Below are positions 8,037 to 18,218 of a DNA stretch of 64,000 bases, piece by piece (the first letter of the stretch is position 1; every line of letters starts with the position of its first letter). A program made the translations under genes and the position numbers. This DNA is from Pseudomonas sp. GM79 (GTDB lineage: Bacteria > Pseudomonadota > Gammaproteobacteria > Pseudomonadales > Pseudomonadaceae), in contig NZ_AKJE01000025.1 of the NCBI RefSeq assembly GCF_000282495.1, forward strand, positions 124,001-188,000, in the 5' to 3' direction. Below the pieces are notes generated by a model, which did no database searches, was not told where the DNA came from, and saw only the letters and a list, made by a program, of their open reading frames with translations.

Positions 8037-8309
8037 TTATTCAGCCGGCGGAACGTAGCCTTCGGCCTTGGCGTATTCCTCGCCGGAAAAGAACTTGTCC
8101 ATCTCGCCTTGAAGATATTTGCGATCTTCGGCGTTCATCATGTTCAGGCGCTTTTCGTTGATCAGCAGGGTCTGGTGTTTCTGCCAGTCGGCCCACGCCT
8201 TGGCCGAGACGTGGTCAAAAATGTCCTGGCCTTTTGCGCCTGGGAACGGGGCGCGCTCCAGGGCGGGCAATTCTTCTTTGTACTTGCGGCACATGATGGT
8301 GCGGGTCAT
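8037..8309 (-). CDS. yggX: Probable Fe(2+)-trafficking protein YggX
   Basis: A 90-residue protein of the YggX family, which protects iron-sulphur clusters from oxidative damage and is thought to handle Fe(2+). It starts '[24 protein letters not shown]', with the single conserved cysteine at position 7, and ends 'YVPPAE'; length equals the family norm. An AGGAGAG ribosome-binding site lies at the end of mutY, and the two genes overlap by 4 bp (ATGA). The mutY-yggX arrangement is common in gammaproteobacteria and links DNA oxidation repair with iron and oxidative defence. Confidence 0.95.
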   Translation of the reverse strand: MTRTIMCRKYKEELPALERAPFPGAKGQDIFDHVSAKAWADWQKHQTLLINEKRLNMMNAEDRKYLQGEMDKFFSGEEYAKAEGYVPPAE

Positions 8310-9373
8310 GACGACTCTCCTGCGTTCAATACGACGGCCGCGCGTTCGAGCAAGGTTTTGACCGGGGCGGCAAGGCCCAGGCGCGGCGGGGTGGCGAGGT
8401 TATACCAGAGCCAGTCGGCCTCGGCCACGTGATGGCTGGCCTCCTGGACCTGAACCAGCCAGGGTTCGATGGATAACTGAAAGTGGCTGAAGGTGTGCAC
8501 CAGGCTCGGCAGTGCCTGTTGGCGGCCCAGTTCCAGCGAGTGCTGCGAAGCCAGATGTTGCAGGTCGTCGAGGTCGTCGAGTTCCGGCAAGCTCCAGAGA
8601 CCGCCCCACAGGCCCGTGGAAGGGCGACGGTAAAGCAGAATCGCCCCTTCGCCGTTGGCGAGCATCGGCATCAGTGTGCGCTTCTGTGGCACGGCTTTGC
8701 GCGGCTTGGGGATCGGGTAGCGGGTTTCCAGGCCAAGCATGTGCGCCTCGCAGCCCTTTTCCAGCGGGCAGAGCAGGCAGCTCGGTTTGCTGCGGGTGCA
8801 GAGCGTGGCGCCCAGGTCCATCATCGCCTGGGTGTAGGCGTTGACCCGATCATATGGCGTAAAGCGCTCAGCGTTGGCCCACAGCTGTTTGGCAACCTTG
8901 GGCTCGCCCGGATAACCCTCTTGCGCGGTAAAACGCGCCAGCACCCGTTTGACGTTGCCATCGAGGATCGGCGCCCGCAGGCCCATGCTCAGGCTGGCAA
9001 TTGCGCCGGCCGTGGACAGGCCGATACCCGGCAGATCTGTGAGCTTTTCCACATCACGGGGAAACTCGCCACCATATTTGGCAACGACAATCTTCGCGGT
9101 CTTCTGCAAATTGCGCGCGCGGGTGTAATAACCGAGGCCGGTCCACAGGTGCAGCACTTCGTCTTCCGGCGCGGCGGCCAGGGCTTCGACCGTCGGCAGC
9201 GAGGCCATGAAACGGTCGAAGTAGTTCAGCACAGTGCTGACCTGGGTTTGCTGCAACATGATTTCCGAGACCCACACCCGGTAAGGGGTGATGCCCTGCT
9301 GCCAAGGCAAATCGTGGCGGCCGTGGCGGTCGTACCAATCCAGTACCGCCGTTGAAAACTGCTCGGCTCTCAT
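8306..9373 (-). CDS. mutY: A/G-specific adenine DNA glycosylase MutY
   Basis: A 355-residue base-excision enzyme that removes adenine mispaired with 8-oxoguanine. The HhH-GPD domain (about residues 1-190) has the catalytic Glu37 in SEIMLQQT, the hairpin [11 protein letters not shown] (114-124) and Asp138 in ILDGN. The [4Fe-4S] ligands are Cys192, 199, 202 and 208 (C-x6-C-x2-C-x5-C). The C-terminal NUDIX-like 8-oxoG-recognition domain covers about 225-345. It overlaps the asmA stop by 4 bp and yggX by 4 bp, so the three genes form one tightly coupled operon in the order asmA, mutY, yggX. Confidence 0.96.
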   Translation of the reverse strand: MRAEQFSTAVLDWYDRHGRHDLPWQQGITPYRVWVSEIMLQQTQVSTVLNYFDRFMASLPTVEALAAAPEDEVLHLWTGLGYYTRARNLQKTAKIVVAKYGGEFPRDVEKLTDLPGIGLSTAGAIASLSMGLRAPILDGNVKRVLARFTAQEGYPGEPKVAKQLWANAERFTPYDRVNAYTQAMMDLGATLCTRSKPSCLLCPLEKGCEAHMLGLETRYPIPKPRKAVPQKRTLMPMLANGEGAILLYRRPSTGLWGGLWSLPELDDLDDLQHLASQHSLELGRQQALPSLVHTFSHFQLSIEPWLVQVQEASHHVAEADWLWYNLATPPRLGLAAPVKTLLERAAVVLNAGESS

Positions 9374-11604
9374 CGCTTGAACAGCCCCTTGAGCGCGTCT
9401 TTCAACTCCGGGCTGACTTTATCGCCAAGCTTCTCGTCGATTTTTTCGCTGATCCGCTCGCCAGCCAGTTTGCTTGCGACTTGTCCCATGCGTTCGTTGT
9501 CGAGACGGCAAGCCTTGGCACCCAGTTCCAGCGGACCACGGCAGCGCAGTGGCCACTCGATGCCGACGAAGCGCTCGCTGACCTGGCAGGCCGGGTCCGG
9601 CATATCGCTCTTGTCGCCTTCGACGATCACGCCGACGCGGTAATCCATGCCCAGCACCCGCAGGTCGATGTCGCCGTTACCGTTGACGGTCATGCCCGGG
9701 ATGCGCACTTTCAGGTCCTGGTTACTGGCCACGCCGTTGCGGAAGGTCAGGTTGCCCTTGAGCTCTTCGAACGGTGTGTCCTTGCCTCGTGGCTCGCCGG
9801 TGAGGGTTTTGCGATTCAGGGTGGCGATGCCTTTGCACAGTTGCTGCTCAAGATTGGCATTGAGCAGTACGCCATTGTTGATAACGAAACTGGCATTGCC
9901 GTTGAGGTTATCGATCAGCACGCTCTGGCTATTGCCGCTGCTGGTCAGCGCGCTATCGAGCGTAACCAGGCCTTGAACCGGGGGATTTTTCCCCTGGCTT
10001 TCGAGGATTTTTTCTACAGGCACTTTGCTGATGCGCGTCTGCATGTTCAGCGCCGGCACTTGCTGGCGCACGTCCAGGGTACCTTTGGCTTCGAAGTTGC
10101 CGTCGTACAGGTCGCCGCGCAGGTTCTCCAGCGTCAGCAGGCCGCCAAGGCCTGTGGCCTTGAGGGCAGCATTCTGAATCGGCAGTTTGTCGAGGGTCAG
10201 CTGGCCGAAGGTCAGGTCGGCGTTCACGTCGAGTTTGCTCAGACGCTCCACCGGCAACAGACGCTCGGTACTCCACGGGCCTTTGGTCGGCGAGGGTGGC
10301 AGCGGTGAGCTGCCTGCGCCGGCCATGGCCTCGTTCTCGGTGTTGGCTACTTCGGCCTGACGCACCTGCTTCGCGCTGTCGGCTTCGGCGGATTTTGGCG
10401 GCAAGTAACGATCGACGTTGAAGGTGTCAGCCTTCAGGTTCAGTCGCAGCGATTGCTTGGCGAAGTCCTCGACAGCGATGCGGCCGCTGAAAGTGCTGTC
10501 GTCGAGTTTCAGGTTGAGGTTGTCGAGGGACAAACTGGTCGGCGTGCCGGCAACCTGGCTGGCCAGCTCGACTTTGCTCAGGCTGCCTTCAGCCATCGCC
10601 GGGAGTTTCTGGCCGATGCTGTCGACGAATTTCGCCAGATCGAACTGGGCAATCGACAGGCCACCGCTGATTTGCGGGGTCTTGTCGAGGTCGTTGGCCT
10701 TCAGTTCACCCAAGGCGCGCAGCTGGTTGGCGGAGATTTTGATGCCGGTCCATTCGGCGACGTTGGCGGCCTTATCCAGCAGCAACTGACCCTGAGCGGC
10801 GAAGGTCATGGTCTTGCCTTGCAGTGGATCGCCAGCGACTTCACCAGAGAGTTTCATGTCTTCGAATTTGTAGCGCTGCAGCGCTCGCTCGAAACGCAAC
10901 TCGCCGGCCAGCTCAGTCCGCACCCGCAGAACCGGTTGGTTGGTACCGAGGAACGCGGTGAGTTTGACCGGGATGTTGGTCGAGTCATGAACCGGGCCTG
11001 TGCTCAGCTGGATGCTTTCGGCGCTGAACTGCTTGCCGGTTCTCTCGTCGCTGTATTCAACGCGGGCGTTGTTGACGGTCAGGCTGTCGATGTCCAGGCG
11101 GATCGGCTGGGCCGGTTTTTCTGCCTGAGCGGTAGTCGCTGGCGCAGGTTCGCCGGTGGCGGCGGGCGGCTTGGCCGAGGTACTCGGGGTGGCAGGCGCC
11201 GGGGCCTTGCCGATGTCTTCCCAATTGCCGTGGCCATCCTTGTCGCGATTCAGGCGCAGGTTCAGGCCTTCGACGCGCACATCGCTCATCTGCACTTCGC
11301 GGCGCAGCAGCGGAATCACGCGGACTGACAGGCCGAGCATCTGCAAGTCGGCGAACGGTTCGGTAGGCTTGGCCAGGGTCGCAACACTGGCTTCGTGCAA
11401 TTCCAGGCCCAGCCAGGGAAACAGGCTCCAGCCGATATCGCCATTGAGCGTCAGCTCGATGTGGGCCTTGTCGCGGGCAATCTGGCGAATCTCGTCTTTA
11501 TAGTCGTTGGGATCGAAGAGGTGGGTCAGGGCAAAGCCCAGCGCCACAATGATCAGCAACAGCCCGAGAAGTACCAGACCCAGGATTTTGCCGAACGCTT
11601 TCAT
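9370..11604 (-). CDS. asmA: AsmA family protein
   Basis: A 744-residue inner-membrane-anchored protein. Residues 5-27 form the N-terminal membrane segment ([20 protein letters not shown]), followed by the AsmA start signature '[12 protein letters not shown]'. The long periplasmic part has beta-strand-rich repeats, an Ala/Pro-rich linker at about 132-160 ([19 protein letters not shown]), and the conserved C-terminal AsmA segment with '[26 protein letters not shown]'. AsmA-like proteins are now seen as bridge-like lipid carriers between inner and outer membrane; that role here is inferred from family. It is the first gene of asmA-mutY-yggX. Confidence 0.92.
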   Translation of the reverse strand: MKAFGKILGLVLLGLLLIIVALGFALTHLFDPNDYKDEIRQIARDKAHIELTLNGDIGWSLFPWLGLELHEASVATLAKPTEPFADLQMLGLSVRVIPLLRREVQMSDVRVEGLNLRLNRDKDGHGNWEDIGKAPAPATPSTSAKPPAATGEPAPATTAQAEKPAQPIRLDIDSLTVNNARVEYSDERTGKQFSAESIQLSTGPVHDSTNIPVKLTAFLGTNQPVLRVRTELAGELRFERALQRYKFEDMKLSGEVAGDPLQGKTMTFAAQGQLLLDKAANVAEWTGIKISANQLRALGELKANDLDKTPQISGGLSIAQFDLAKFVDSIGQKLPAMAEGSLSKVELASQVAGTPTSLSLDNLNLKLDDSTFSGRIAVEDFAKQSLRLNLKADTFNVDRYLPPKSAEADSAKQVRQAEVANTENEAMAGAGSSPLPPSPTKGPWSTERLLPVERLSKLDVNADLTFGQLTLDKLPIQNAALKATGLGGLLTLENLRGDLYDGNFEAKGTLDVRQQVPALNMQTRISKVPVEKILESQGKNPPVQGLVTLDSALTSSGNSQSVLIDNLNGNASFVINNGVLLNANLEQQLCKGIATLNRKTLTGEPRGKDTPFEELKGNLTFRNGVASNQDLKVRIPGMTVNGNGDIDLRVLGMDYRVGVIVEGDKSDMPDPACQVSERFVGIEWPLRCRGPLELGAKACRLDNERMGQVASKLAGERISEKIDEKLGDKVSPELKDALKGLFKR

Positions 11605-11681
11605 GGGCGAGTCCTTGTATTAGTCGAATTCGAAATTTAGCCGGGGAGTATAGCGCTCCGAAGTGGCTGACCGGTCAGCGA

Positions 11682-12086
11682 TCACGTCGGGAGCTCATCC
11701 AGCGGCACCTTCAGCTTAGCCGCCAGCGCTTGAGCTTCGAGGTGCCCGGCGGGCGCCAACAGCCGCAATGTCGCGCCCGATTGCGACGCCATTTTCTGCG
11801 CCTCGCTCACCAGGCGTTCTGCAACCCCACGACGACGAGTGATTTTTCGTACGCATAAATGGGACAAATGCCAGACGTCCTGGTGCTGTTGCAAACGTGC
11901 CGCACCCAACAGCCGATCATTGAAGCGGCCAGCGATCAGCGAGCCGTCCAGCAGGCAGCCTTCGATCAGCTGCAAATCCCCGGCGAATGGGGCAAACAGC
12001 CACTCCGGTGCGTCGCGGTAGATCTTCTGCAGATCTTGCTGATCCTGGTAAGTGGCTTGGTTCAGCGGCTCGACAATGATCGGCAT
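11682..12086 (-). CDS. PanZ (PanM)-family acetyl-CoA-sensing GNAT protein
   Basis: A 134-residue GNAT-fold protein. 'QQDLQKIYRDAP', 'LIAGRFNDRLLGAARL' and 'LCVRKITRRRGVAERLV' line up with the E. coli PanZ sequence as I remember it (DLQKI, AARFNERLLAAVRV, LRVREVTRRRGVG). The TRRRGV loop is the acetyl-CoA pyrophosphate-binding motif. PanZ binds the aspartate decarboxylase precursor PanD and triggers its maturation in an acetyl-CoA-dependent way, controlling pantothenate synthesis. There is no panD nearby. The gene is monocistronic, between asmA and a divergent MFS gene. Confidence 0.75.
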   Translation of the reverse strand: MPIIVEPLNQATYQDQQDLQKIYRDAPEWLFAPFAGDLQLIEGCLLDGSLIAGRFNDRLLGAARLQQHQDVWHLSHLCVRKITRRRGVAERLVSEAQKMASQSGATLRLLAPAGHLEAQALAAKLKVPLDELPT

Positions 12087-12345
12087 GGCGCTTCCTTTGA
12101 AAAGTTAATCCGCGTGAAAATATATTTTTTTGCGGTTGTACGAGAACAGACGACATACAAAAAGGTGATATCAGTTTGGTTTTTCTGTCACCTGCAAATG
12201 GTAACCTCTGCCCGTTCGTCCGTCCCTTCTGCGACGTGATGTCGCACCCGAATGGAGCTTCACCTAAAAAAAGTCATGCCTGCGTGCATTAAGGCTGGGG
12301 GTGAAGAACGGCTGGCGAACCATACTAATAATTGGGGGAAACACC

Positions 12346-14010
12346 ATGACTACGAGCATCACGGCGGACGGCATCAAAGCCGACCAGCCCGCGTTCCTGT
12401 CCAAGGAGCGCATCATCGCCAGGCCCGGTTTCAACCGTTGGCTGGTACCACCGGCCGCTCTGGCCATCCACCTGTGCATCGGCATGGCCTATGGCTTTTC
12501 GGTGTTCTGGTTGCCGTTGTCCAAAGCCCTGGGCGTCACCAAGGCCGTGACTTGCGCGCCGGACATGAGCTTCATCGCACAGGTCTTTTCGTCTCAATGC
12601 GACTGGCCGATCTCGATGCTCGGCTGGATCTACACCCTGTTCTTCATCTTCCTTGGCTGCTCGGCAGCGATCTGGGGCGGCTGGCTGGAACACGCAGGTC
12701 CTCGCAAGGCCGGTGTGGTGTCGGCACTGTGCTGGTGTGGCGGTCTGCTGATTTCAGCGCTGGGGGTCTATACCCACCAGATCTGGCTGATGTGGATTGG
12801 CTCCGGGGTCATTGGCGGTATTGGCCTGGGCCTGGGTTACATCTCGCCGGTCTCGACCCTGATCAAGTGGTTCCCGGACAAGCGTGGCATGGCAACAGGC
12901 ATGGCGATCATGGGCTTCGGCGGAGGCGCGATGGTGGGTGCTCCACTGGCTGCAGCGCTGATGGGGCACTTCGCTTCGCCAACCAGCGTGGGCGTATGGC
13001 AGAGCTTCCTGGTAATGGCCGCGATCTACTTCGTGTTCATGATCGGTGGCGCGCTGTCCTACCGCGTTCCGCCAACCGGCTGGAAGCCTGAAGGCTGGAC
13101 TGCTCCGGCAAAAAAAGCCTCGAACGCGATGATCACTCACCGTCACGTGCACGTGAATGTGGCGTGGAAGACCCCGCAATTCCGTCTGGTGTGGCTGGTG
13201 TTGTGCCTGAACGTTTCTGCGGGTATCGGCATCCTCGGCATGGCTTCGCCGCTGTTGCAGGAAGTTTTCGCCGGTAAATTGCTCGGCACCGATCAGACGT
13301 TTGGTCAGCTGGATGCCGGGCAACTGGCCTCGATCGCAGCGATTGCGGCCGGTTTCACCGGTTTGCTGAGCCTGTTCAACATTGGTGGCCGGTTCTTCTG
13401 GGCTTCGTTCTCGGATTACCTGGGTCGCAAGAACACCTACTTTGTATTCTTCGCCCTGGGTTTCGCGCTGTACGCGCTGATCCCGAACCTCGGTCACCTG
13501 GGCAACGTCGCGCTGTTCGTGGCGGCGTTCTGCATCATCCTGTCGATGTACGGCGGTGGTTTTGCGACGGTGCCGGCGTATCTGGCTGACCTGTTCGGTA
13601 CGCAAATGGTCGGTGCGATCCACGGTCGTTTGCTGACGGCGTGGGCGGCGGCGGGTGTGTTGGGGCCGGTGTTGGTGAACTACCTGCGTGAATATCAGCT
13701 GAGCATCGGCGTGGAACGCGCTGCGGCATACGACATCACCCTGTACATCCTCGCGGGCCTGTTGGTGCTGGGTTTCATCTGCAACTTGCTGGTGCGTCCG
13801 GTGGCCGACAAGTACTTCATGACCGAGGCCGAACTGGCCGCCGAACAAGCGCTGGGCCACGACAAAGGTGCTGACGCCAGCACCGTGCTGGAGTGGAAAG
13901 CGGATGCGGGTACCAAGCCTTTGGCGGTGGCTGCGTGGCTGGTGGTAGGTATTCCATTGGCGTGGGGTGTGTGGGTGACGCTGCAGAAAACTGCGGTGTT
14001 GTTCCACTAA
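12346..14010 (+). CDS. OFA-family MFS transporter (oxalate/formate antiporter-like)
   Basis: A 554-residue major-facilitator protein with twelve or more hydrophobic segments. It is of the oxalate/formate antiporter (OFA) type: '[18 protein letters not shown]' in the first helix, a long '[43 protein letters not shown]' core, and '[22 protein letters not shown]' in the second half. The C-terminal tail carries a further helix after a hydrophilic stretch. The start at 12346 is fixed by GGGGGAA 6 bp upstream. The substrate is probably a small carboxylate; OFA annotation alone does not show oxalate. A REPIN follows immediately. Confidence 0.85.
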   Translation: MTTSITADGIKADQPAFLSKERIIARPGFNRWLVPPAALAIHLCIGMAYGFSVFWLPLSKALGVTKAVTCAPDMSFIAQVFSSQCDWPISMLGWIYTLFFIFLGCSAAIWGGWLEHAGPRKAGVVSALCWCGGLLISALGVYTHQIWLMWIGSGVIGGIGLGLGYISPVSTLIKWFPDKRGMATGMAIMGFGGGAMVGAPLAAALMGHFASPTSVGVWQSFLVMAAIYFVFMIGGALSYRVPPTGWKPEGWTAPAKKASNAMITHRHVHVNVAWKTPQFRLVWLVLCLNVSAGIGILGMASPLLQEVFAGKLLGTDQTFGQLDAGQLASIAAIAAGFTGLLSLFNIGGRFFWASFSDYLGRKNTYFVFFALGFALYALIPNLGHLGNVALFVAAFCIILSMYGGGFATVPAYLADLFGTQMVGAIHGRLLTAWAAAGVLGPVLVNYLREYQLSIGVERAAAYDITLYILAGLLVLGFICNLLVRPVADKYFMTEAELAAEQALGHDKGADASTVLEWKADAGTKPLAVAAWLVVGIPLAWGVWVTLQKTAVLFH

Positions 14011-14021
14011 CGCAAAACCCC

Positions 14022-14111
14022 TGTGGGAGCGGGCTTGCTCGCGAAGAGGGCGTGTCAGTCGACATCAATGTTGCCTGACACACCGCTTTCGCGAGCAAGC
14101 CCGCTCCCACA
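14022..14111. repeat. REPIN (paired inverted REP elements)
   Basis: Two REP sequences with core GTGGGAGCGGGCTTGCTCGC face inwards (GTGGGAG...GCGAAG and CTTTCGCGAG...CCCAC) around a short variable middle. The resulting RNA would be one long hairpin. Confidence 0.9.
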
Positions 14112-14212
14112 TTTGCTCTCCGTGGACACAGATTTTGTGTTTGGCGGCTTGTACTGACATGTCTATCCCCGACGGCAGGGGAGTCAGTCCGTCAGTGATA
14201 TCACCTCTCGTG

Positions 14213-14241
14213 TTTCTGTTTAGCGCCCGCGACCCTATAAT
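14213..14241 (+). promoter_or_regulatory. Probable sigma-70 promoter of the his operon
   Basis: A consensus -10 TATAAT at 14236-14241 has a weak -35 (TTTCTG, 17-bp spacer) and would start transcription about 35 bp before the hisB ATG. No histidine-rich leader peptide or attenuator is evident in the short leader. Confidence 0.5.
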
Positions 14242-14281
14242 GGCTGCCTTTTTCGCCCCAATGATTTTTGCGGAGCTGGTG

Positions 14282-14875
14282 ATGGCCGAACGTATGGCGT
14301 CTGTCGAGCGCGACACTCTGGAAACCCAGATCAAAGCCTCGATCAACCTGGATGGCACCGGAAAGGCCCGATTTGATATCGGTGTACCTTTTCTTGAGCA
14401 CATGCTGGACCAGATCGCCCGTCACGGGCTGATCGACCTGGATATTGTCAGCAAGGGCGACCTGCATATCGACGACCACCACACGGTGGAAGACGTCGGT
14501 ATCACCCTGGGTCAAGCCTTCACCAAAGCCATCGGCGACAAGAAAGGCATTCGTCGCTACGGCCACGCCTACGTGCCGCTCGATGAAGCGCTGTCGCGTG
14601 TGGTGATCGACTTCTCCGGCCGTCCTGGCCTGCAGATGCATGTTCCTTATACCCGCGCGACCGTCGGCGGTTTCGACGTTGACCTGTTCCAGGAATTTTT
14701 CCAGGGCTTCGTCAACCACGCCAACGTCACCCTGCACATCGACAATCTGCGTGGGCACAACACCCACCACCAGATCGAAACCGTGTTCAAGGCTTTCGGC
14801 CGCGCCCTGCGCATGGCTGTGGAGCTGGATGACCGCATGGCCGGTCAAATGCCGTCGACCAAAGGCGTTCTGTAA
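14282..14875 (+). CDS. hisB: Imidazoleglycerol-phosphate dehydratase
   Basis: A 197-residue monofunctional dehydratase (step 6-7 of histidine synthesis; imidazole-glycerol phosphate to imidazole-acetol phosphate). The two metal-binding motifs of the duplicated fold are DDHHTVED (about 64-71) and HNTHHQIE. The length matches stand-alone HisB, with no N-terminal phosphatase domain as in E. coli. The ATG at 14282 has GGAG 8 bp upstream and follows the probable promoter at 14213-14241. The stop overlaps the hisH start by 1 bp (TAATG), so the pair is translationally coupled. Confidence 0.96.
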   Translation: MAERMASVERDTLETQIKASINLDGTGKARFDIGVPFLEHMLDQIARHGLIDLDIVSKGDLHIDDHHTVEDVGITLGQAFTKAIGDKKGIRRYGHAYVPLDEALSRVVIDFSGRPGLQMHVPYTRATVGGFDVDLFQEFFQGFVNHANVTLHIDNLRGHNTHHQIETVFKAFGRALRMAVELDDRMAGQMPSTKGVL

Positions 14876-15513
14876 TGCAGACGGTCGCGGTTATCGATTA
14901 CGGCATGGGCAACCTGCACTCGGTGGCCAAGGCCCTCGAGCACGTCGGTGCCGGCAAGGTGCTGATCACCAGCGATGCCGATGTGATTCGCGAAGCCGAT
15001 CGCGTGGTATTTCCCGGCGTCGGTGCGATTCGCGATTGCATGGCGGAGATCCGTCGCCTGGGCTTCGACTCGCTGGTGCGTGAAGTCAGCCAGGACCGTC
15101 CGTTCCTCGGCATCTGCGTGGGCATGCAAGCCTTGCTCGACAGCAGCGAAGAGAACAACGGCGTGGACTGCATTGGCCTGTTCCCGGGTCAGGTGAAGTT
15201 TTTCGGCAAGGATTTGCACGAAGACGGCGAACACTTGAAAGTGCCGCACATGGGCTGGAACGAAGTGAAACAGACGGTAGAACACCCGCTGTGGCACAAC
15301 ATTCCGGACCTGGCGCGTTTCTACTTCGTGCACAGCTACTACATCGCTGCCGGCAATGCGCGGCAGGTGGTGGGTAGCGGTCACTACGGGGTCGATTTCG
15401 CCGCTGCGCTGGCCGACGGCTCGCGTTTCGCCGTGCAGTTCCACCCGGAGAAAAGCCATACCCATGGCCTGCAATTGCTGCAGAACTTCGCTGCGTGGGA
15501 TGGTCGCTGGTAA
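14875..15513 (+). CDS. hisH: Imidazole glycerol phosphate synthase, glutaminase subunit
   Basis: A 212-residue class-I glutamine amidotransferase that feeds ammonia to HisF. The nucleophile is Cys81 in FLGICVGMQ; the partner residues His190 and Glu192 are in QFHPEKSH. The oxyanion-region motif FPGVGAI (46-52) is present. Together with HisF it makes IGP and AICAR. It overlaps hisB by 1 bp and abuts the next gene (DUF2164) without any gap, so translation of all three is likely coupled. Confidence 0.96.
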   Translation: MQTVAVIDYGMGNLHSVAKALEHVGAGKVLITSDADVIREADRVVFPGVGAIRDCMAEIRRLGFDSLVREVSQDRPFLGICVGMQALLDSSEENNGVDCIGLFPGQVKFFGKDLHEDGEHLKVPHMGWNEVKQTVEHPLWHNIPDLARFYFVHSYYIAAGNARQVVGSGHYGVDFAAALADGSRFAVQFHPEKSHTHGLQLLQNFAAWDGRW

Positions 15514-15774
15514 ATGGCCGTCAAGAAGGGCAAGCCGCCGATCCTGAGCCTCACTCCCGAGCAGGAGAACGAGGCCAATCACAAGATCAAACGCTTCATG
15601 GAGGATCGCTTCGAGCTGGACCTGGGGTCGTTCGAAGCGGCTGAAATCCTTGAGCTGTTTACCCGCGAAATTGCTCCGCACTATTACAACAGGGCGATTT
15701 TCGATGTGCAGACGCACCTCAAAGAGAGGTTCGAAAGCATCGAAAGCGACCTGTGGGCGCTCGAGAAAGAATAG
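15514..15774 (+). CDS. DUF2164 family protein inside the his operon
   Basis: An 86-residue protein of the DUF2164 family, function unknown. It has a lysine-rich start (MAVKKGKPPILSLTPEQ), then a predicted helical body: 'KRFMEDRFELDLGSFEAAEILELFTREIAPHYYNRAIFDVQTHL'. The helical register and size are typical of small cytosolic proteins. The ATG directly follows the hisH stop and precedes hisA by about 100 bp, so it is expressed with the histidine genes. No direct role in histidine synthesis is known to me. Confidence 0.85.
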   Translation: MAVKKGKPPILSLTPEQENEANHKIKRFMEDRFELDLGSFEAAEILELFTREIAPHYYNRAIFDVQTHLKERFESIESDLWALEKE

Positions 15775-15776
15775 GG

Positions 15777-15855
15777 GCAGCTTCAAGCCGCAAGCTTCAA
15801 GCTGCAAGAATTGGTACACCGCTCGCTTGCAGCTTGTAGCTTGCAGCTTGCCGCT
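15777..15855. repeat. Palindromic AAGCTGCAAG-type repeat between DUF2164 and hisA
   Basis: The left arm (15778-15808) contains AAGCTTCAAGCTGCAAG. The right arm (15825-15853) is its inverted copy, CTTGCAGCTTGTAGCTT, with one mismatch over 17 bp, plus further CTTGCAGCTTG units. It would form a long hairpin in the his mRNA. Its sequence is unrelated to the REP core used elsewhere in the window. Confidence 0.8.
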
Positions 15856-15873
15856 CTTTGACGAAGGAAAAGC

Positions 15874-16611
15874 ATGCTAATTATTCCCGCTATCGATCTT
15901 AAAGACGGTGCCTGTGTTCGTCTGCGCCAGGGCCGCATGGAAGATTCCACGGTGTTCTCCGATGACCCGGTGAGCATGGCTGCCAAGTGGGTGGAAGGCG
16001 GTTGCCGCCGTCTGCATCTGGTCGACCTGAACGGTGCTTTCGAAGGCCAGCCGGTCAACGGCGAAGTAGTCACCGCCATCGCCAAGCGCTACCCGAACCT
16101 GCCGATTCAGATCGGCGGCGGTATCCGCTCCCTGGAAACCATTGAACACTACGTGAAAGCGGGCGTGAGCTACGTGATCATCGGCACCAAAGCCGTGAAA
16201 GATCCGGCTTTCGTTGCTGAAGCCTGCCGCGCGTTTCCGGGCAAAGTGATCGTCGGTCTGGATGCCAAAGACGGTTTCGTCGCCACTGACGGCTGGGCTG
16301 AAATCAGCACCATTCAGGTGATCGACCTGGCCAGGCAATTCGAGGCCGACGGCGTGTCCGCGATCGTTTATACCGACATCGCCAAAGACGGCATGATGCA
16401 GGGCTGCAACGTTTCGTACACCGCCGCTTTGGCCGCGGCGACGAAGATTCCGGTGATCGCTTCCGGCGGTATCCACAATCTGGGTGACATCAAGTCGCTG
16501 CTCGACGCCAAGGCGCCAGGCATCATCGGCGCCATCACCGGCCGGGCGATTTACGAAGGCACCCTCAATGTCGCTGAAGCGCAAGCTTTCTGCGATTCGT
16601 ACAAAGGCTGA
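15874..16611 (+). CDS. hisA: ProFAR isomerase (phosphoribosylformimino-AICAR-P isomerase)
   Basis: A 245-residue (beta/alpha)8-barrel enzyme that performs the Amadori rearrangement of ProFAR to PRFAR. The catalytic residues are Asp8 in PAIDLKDG and Asp130 in VGLDAKDG. The phosphate-binding loops GGGIRS (81-86) and [12 protein letters not shown] are present. It lies after the hairpin repeat and 9 bp before hisF. Confidence 0.96.
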   Translation: MLIIPAIDLKDGACVRLRQGRMEDSTVFSDDPVSMAAKWVEGGCRRLHLVDLNGAFEGQPVNGEVVTAIAKRYPNLPIQIGGGIRSLETIEHYVKAGVSYVIIGTKAVKDPAFVAEACRAFPGKVIVGLDAKDGFVATDGWAEISTIQVIDLARQFEADGVSAIVYTDIAKDGMMQGCNVSYTAALAAATKIPVIASGGIHNLGDIKSLLDAKAPGIIGAITGRAIYEGTLNVAEAQAFCDSYKG

Positions 16612-16620
16612 GGACTCACC

Positions 16621-17391
16621 ATGGCGCTGGCCAAACGCATCATCCCTTGCCTGGACGTGGATAACGGCCGGGTGGTCAAGGGCGTCAAGTTCGAGAATAT
16701 TCGCGACGCCGGCGACCCGGTGGAAATCGCCCGTCGTTACGACGAGCAAGGTGCCGACGAGATTACCTTTCTCGACATCACCGCCAGCGTCGACGGTCGC
16801 GACACCACGCTGCATACCGTCGAACGCATGGCCAGCCAGGTGTTCATCCCGCTGACCGTCGGCGGCGGCGTGCGTACCGTGCAGGACATCCGTAACTTGC
16901 TCAATGCCGGTGCGGACAAGGTTTCGATCAACACCGCAGCAGTGTTCAACCCGGAATTCGTCGGCGAAGCAGCTCAGCATTTCGGCTCGCAGTGCATCGT
17001 CGTCGCCATCGACGCGAAGAAAGTGTCCGGTCCGGGCGAAACCCCGCGCTGGGAAATCTTCACCCATGGCGGTCGCAAGCCAACCGGCCTCGACGCCGTT
17101 GAGTGGGCGAAGAAGATGGAAGGCTTGGGGGCCGGCGAAATCCTGCTGACCAGCATGGACCAGGACGGCATGAAAAACGGCTTTGACCTGGGTGTCACCC
17201 GCGCCATCAGTGATGCGCTGGGGATTCCGGTGATCGCGTCCGGCGGTGTTGGCAACTTGCAGCACTTGGCCGACGGCATCCTCGAAGGCCACGCCAGCGC
17301 GGTGCTGGCGGCGAGTATTTTCCACTTCGGCGAATACACCGTGCAGGAAGCCAAGGCTTACATGGCTCATCGCGGCATCGTGATGCGTTAA
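16621..17391 (+). CDS. hisF: Imidazole glycerol phosphate synthase, cyclase subunit
   Basis: A 256-residue (beta/alpha)8-barrel that converts PRFAR and ammonia to IGP and AICAR, using ammonia channelled from HisH. The catalytic aspartates are Asp12 in PCLDVDNGR and Asp131 in VVAIDAKK. The GGGVRT loop (81-86) and ASGGVGN phosphate site are present, and the N-terminal '[11 protein letters not shown]' gate region is intact. It is the last biosynthetic gene of this his cluster. Confidence 0.96.
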   Translation: MALAKRIIPCLDVDNGRVVKGVKFENIRDAGDPVEIARRYDEQGADEITFLDITASVDGRDTTLHTVERMASQVFIPLTVGGGVRTVQDIRNLLNAGADKVSINTAAVFNPEFVGEAAQHFGSQCIVVAIDAKKVSGPGETPRWEIFTHGGRKPTGLDAVEWAKKMEGLGAGEILLTSMDQDGMKNGFDLGVTRAISDALGIPVIASGGVGNLQHLADGILEGHASAVLAASIFHFGEYTVQEAKAYMAHRGIVMR

Positions 17392-17459
17392 ACAGGCCAG
17401 TGGACAGTATGGCGGGCTCAAGGCACTCTTGGGCACGCCATGGATTCCGGTAGCCCGAC

Positions 17460-18215
17460 ATGCTTAAACGTCTTCTTCTTGTCCTCGCCAGCGCTTCCCT
17501 GTTGTTCATCAACGGAGTTCACGCCGAAGAAAATCCCGGCACCGGTCTGGTGTTGCTGACGGAAAACTTCCCGCCGTACAACATGGCGAAGAACGGCAAG
17601 AATTTCGCTCAGGACGAGAATATCAATGGCATCGCCGTGGATATCGTCCGCGAGATGTTCAAACGCGCCGACATTACCTACAGCCTGACACTGCGTTTCC
17701 CTTGGGAGCGAATCTACAAACTCGCCTTGGAAAAACCTGGTTATGGCGTGTTCGTGATGGCACGGTTGCCGGACCGCGAGAAACTCTTCAAGTGGGTCGG
17801 CCCTATCGGCCCGGACGACTGGATCATGCTGGCCAAGGCCGATAGCAAGATCACCCTCGAGTCGCTGGAGCAGGCACGCAAATACAGGATCGGCGCCTAC
17901 AAGGGCGATGCGATTGCCGAGACACTGGCCAAGCAAGGATTGAAACCGATTGTTGTGCTGCGCGATCAGGATAATGCAAAAAAACTGGTCAACGGCCAGA
18001 TTGATCTGTGGGCCACTGGTGACCCGGCAGGCCGCTACCTGGCGCGCCAGGAAGGCGTGAACGGGCTCAAGACCGTGCTGCGCTTCAACAGCGCCGAGCT
18101 CTACCTGGCGCTGAACAAAGACGTGCCGGACGAAACTGTCGCCAAGCTGCAAGCCGCGCTGGATCAACTGCGCAAGGAAGGCATTGTTGACGACATCATG
18201 GGGCGCTATCTGTAG
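17460..18215 (+). CDS. Orphan periplasmic amino-acid-binding-like protein
   Basis: A 251-residue SBP_bac_3 protein with a signal peptide at residues 1-22 (ending INGVHA). 'LLTENFPPYNM' near the mature start and 'GIAVDIVREMFKRADI' are the family's first-lobe markers; the basic ligand-arginine position is replaced by 'KYRIGAYKGDAIAE'. No permease or ATPase gene accompanies it. Such orphan proteins can supply ligands to transporters encoded elsewhere or act as sensors. It lies 68 bp after hisF and is convergent with the protease gene, 3 bp away. Confidence 0.8.
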   Translation: MLKRLLLVLASASLLFINGVHAEENPGTGLVLLTENFPPYNMAKNGKNFAQDENINGIAVDIVREMFKRADITYSLTLRFPWERIYKLALEKPGYGVFVMARLPDREKLFKWVGPIGPDDWIMLAKADSKITLESLEQARKYRIGAYKGDAIAETLAKQGLKPIVVLRDQDNAKKLVNGQIDLWATGDPAGRYLARQEGVNGLKTVLRFNSAELYLALNKDVPDETVAKLQAALDQLRKEGIVDDIMGRYL

Positions 18216-18218
18216 CAA

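Noticed and set aside
11640..12345. Sigma-54 promoter for the OFA transporter
   Set aside because: No TGG/GC pair with 10-bp spacing was found upstream of 12346; only a short AGGTGA...TCACCT inverted repeat is visible.
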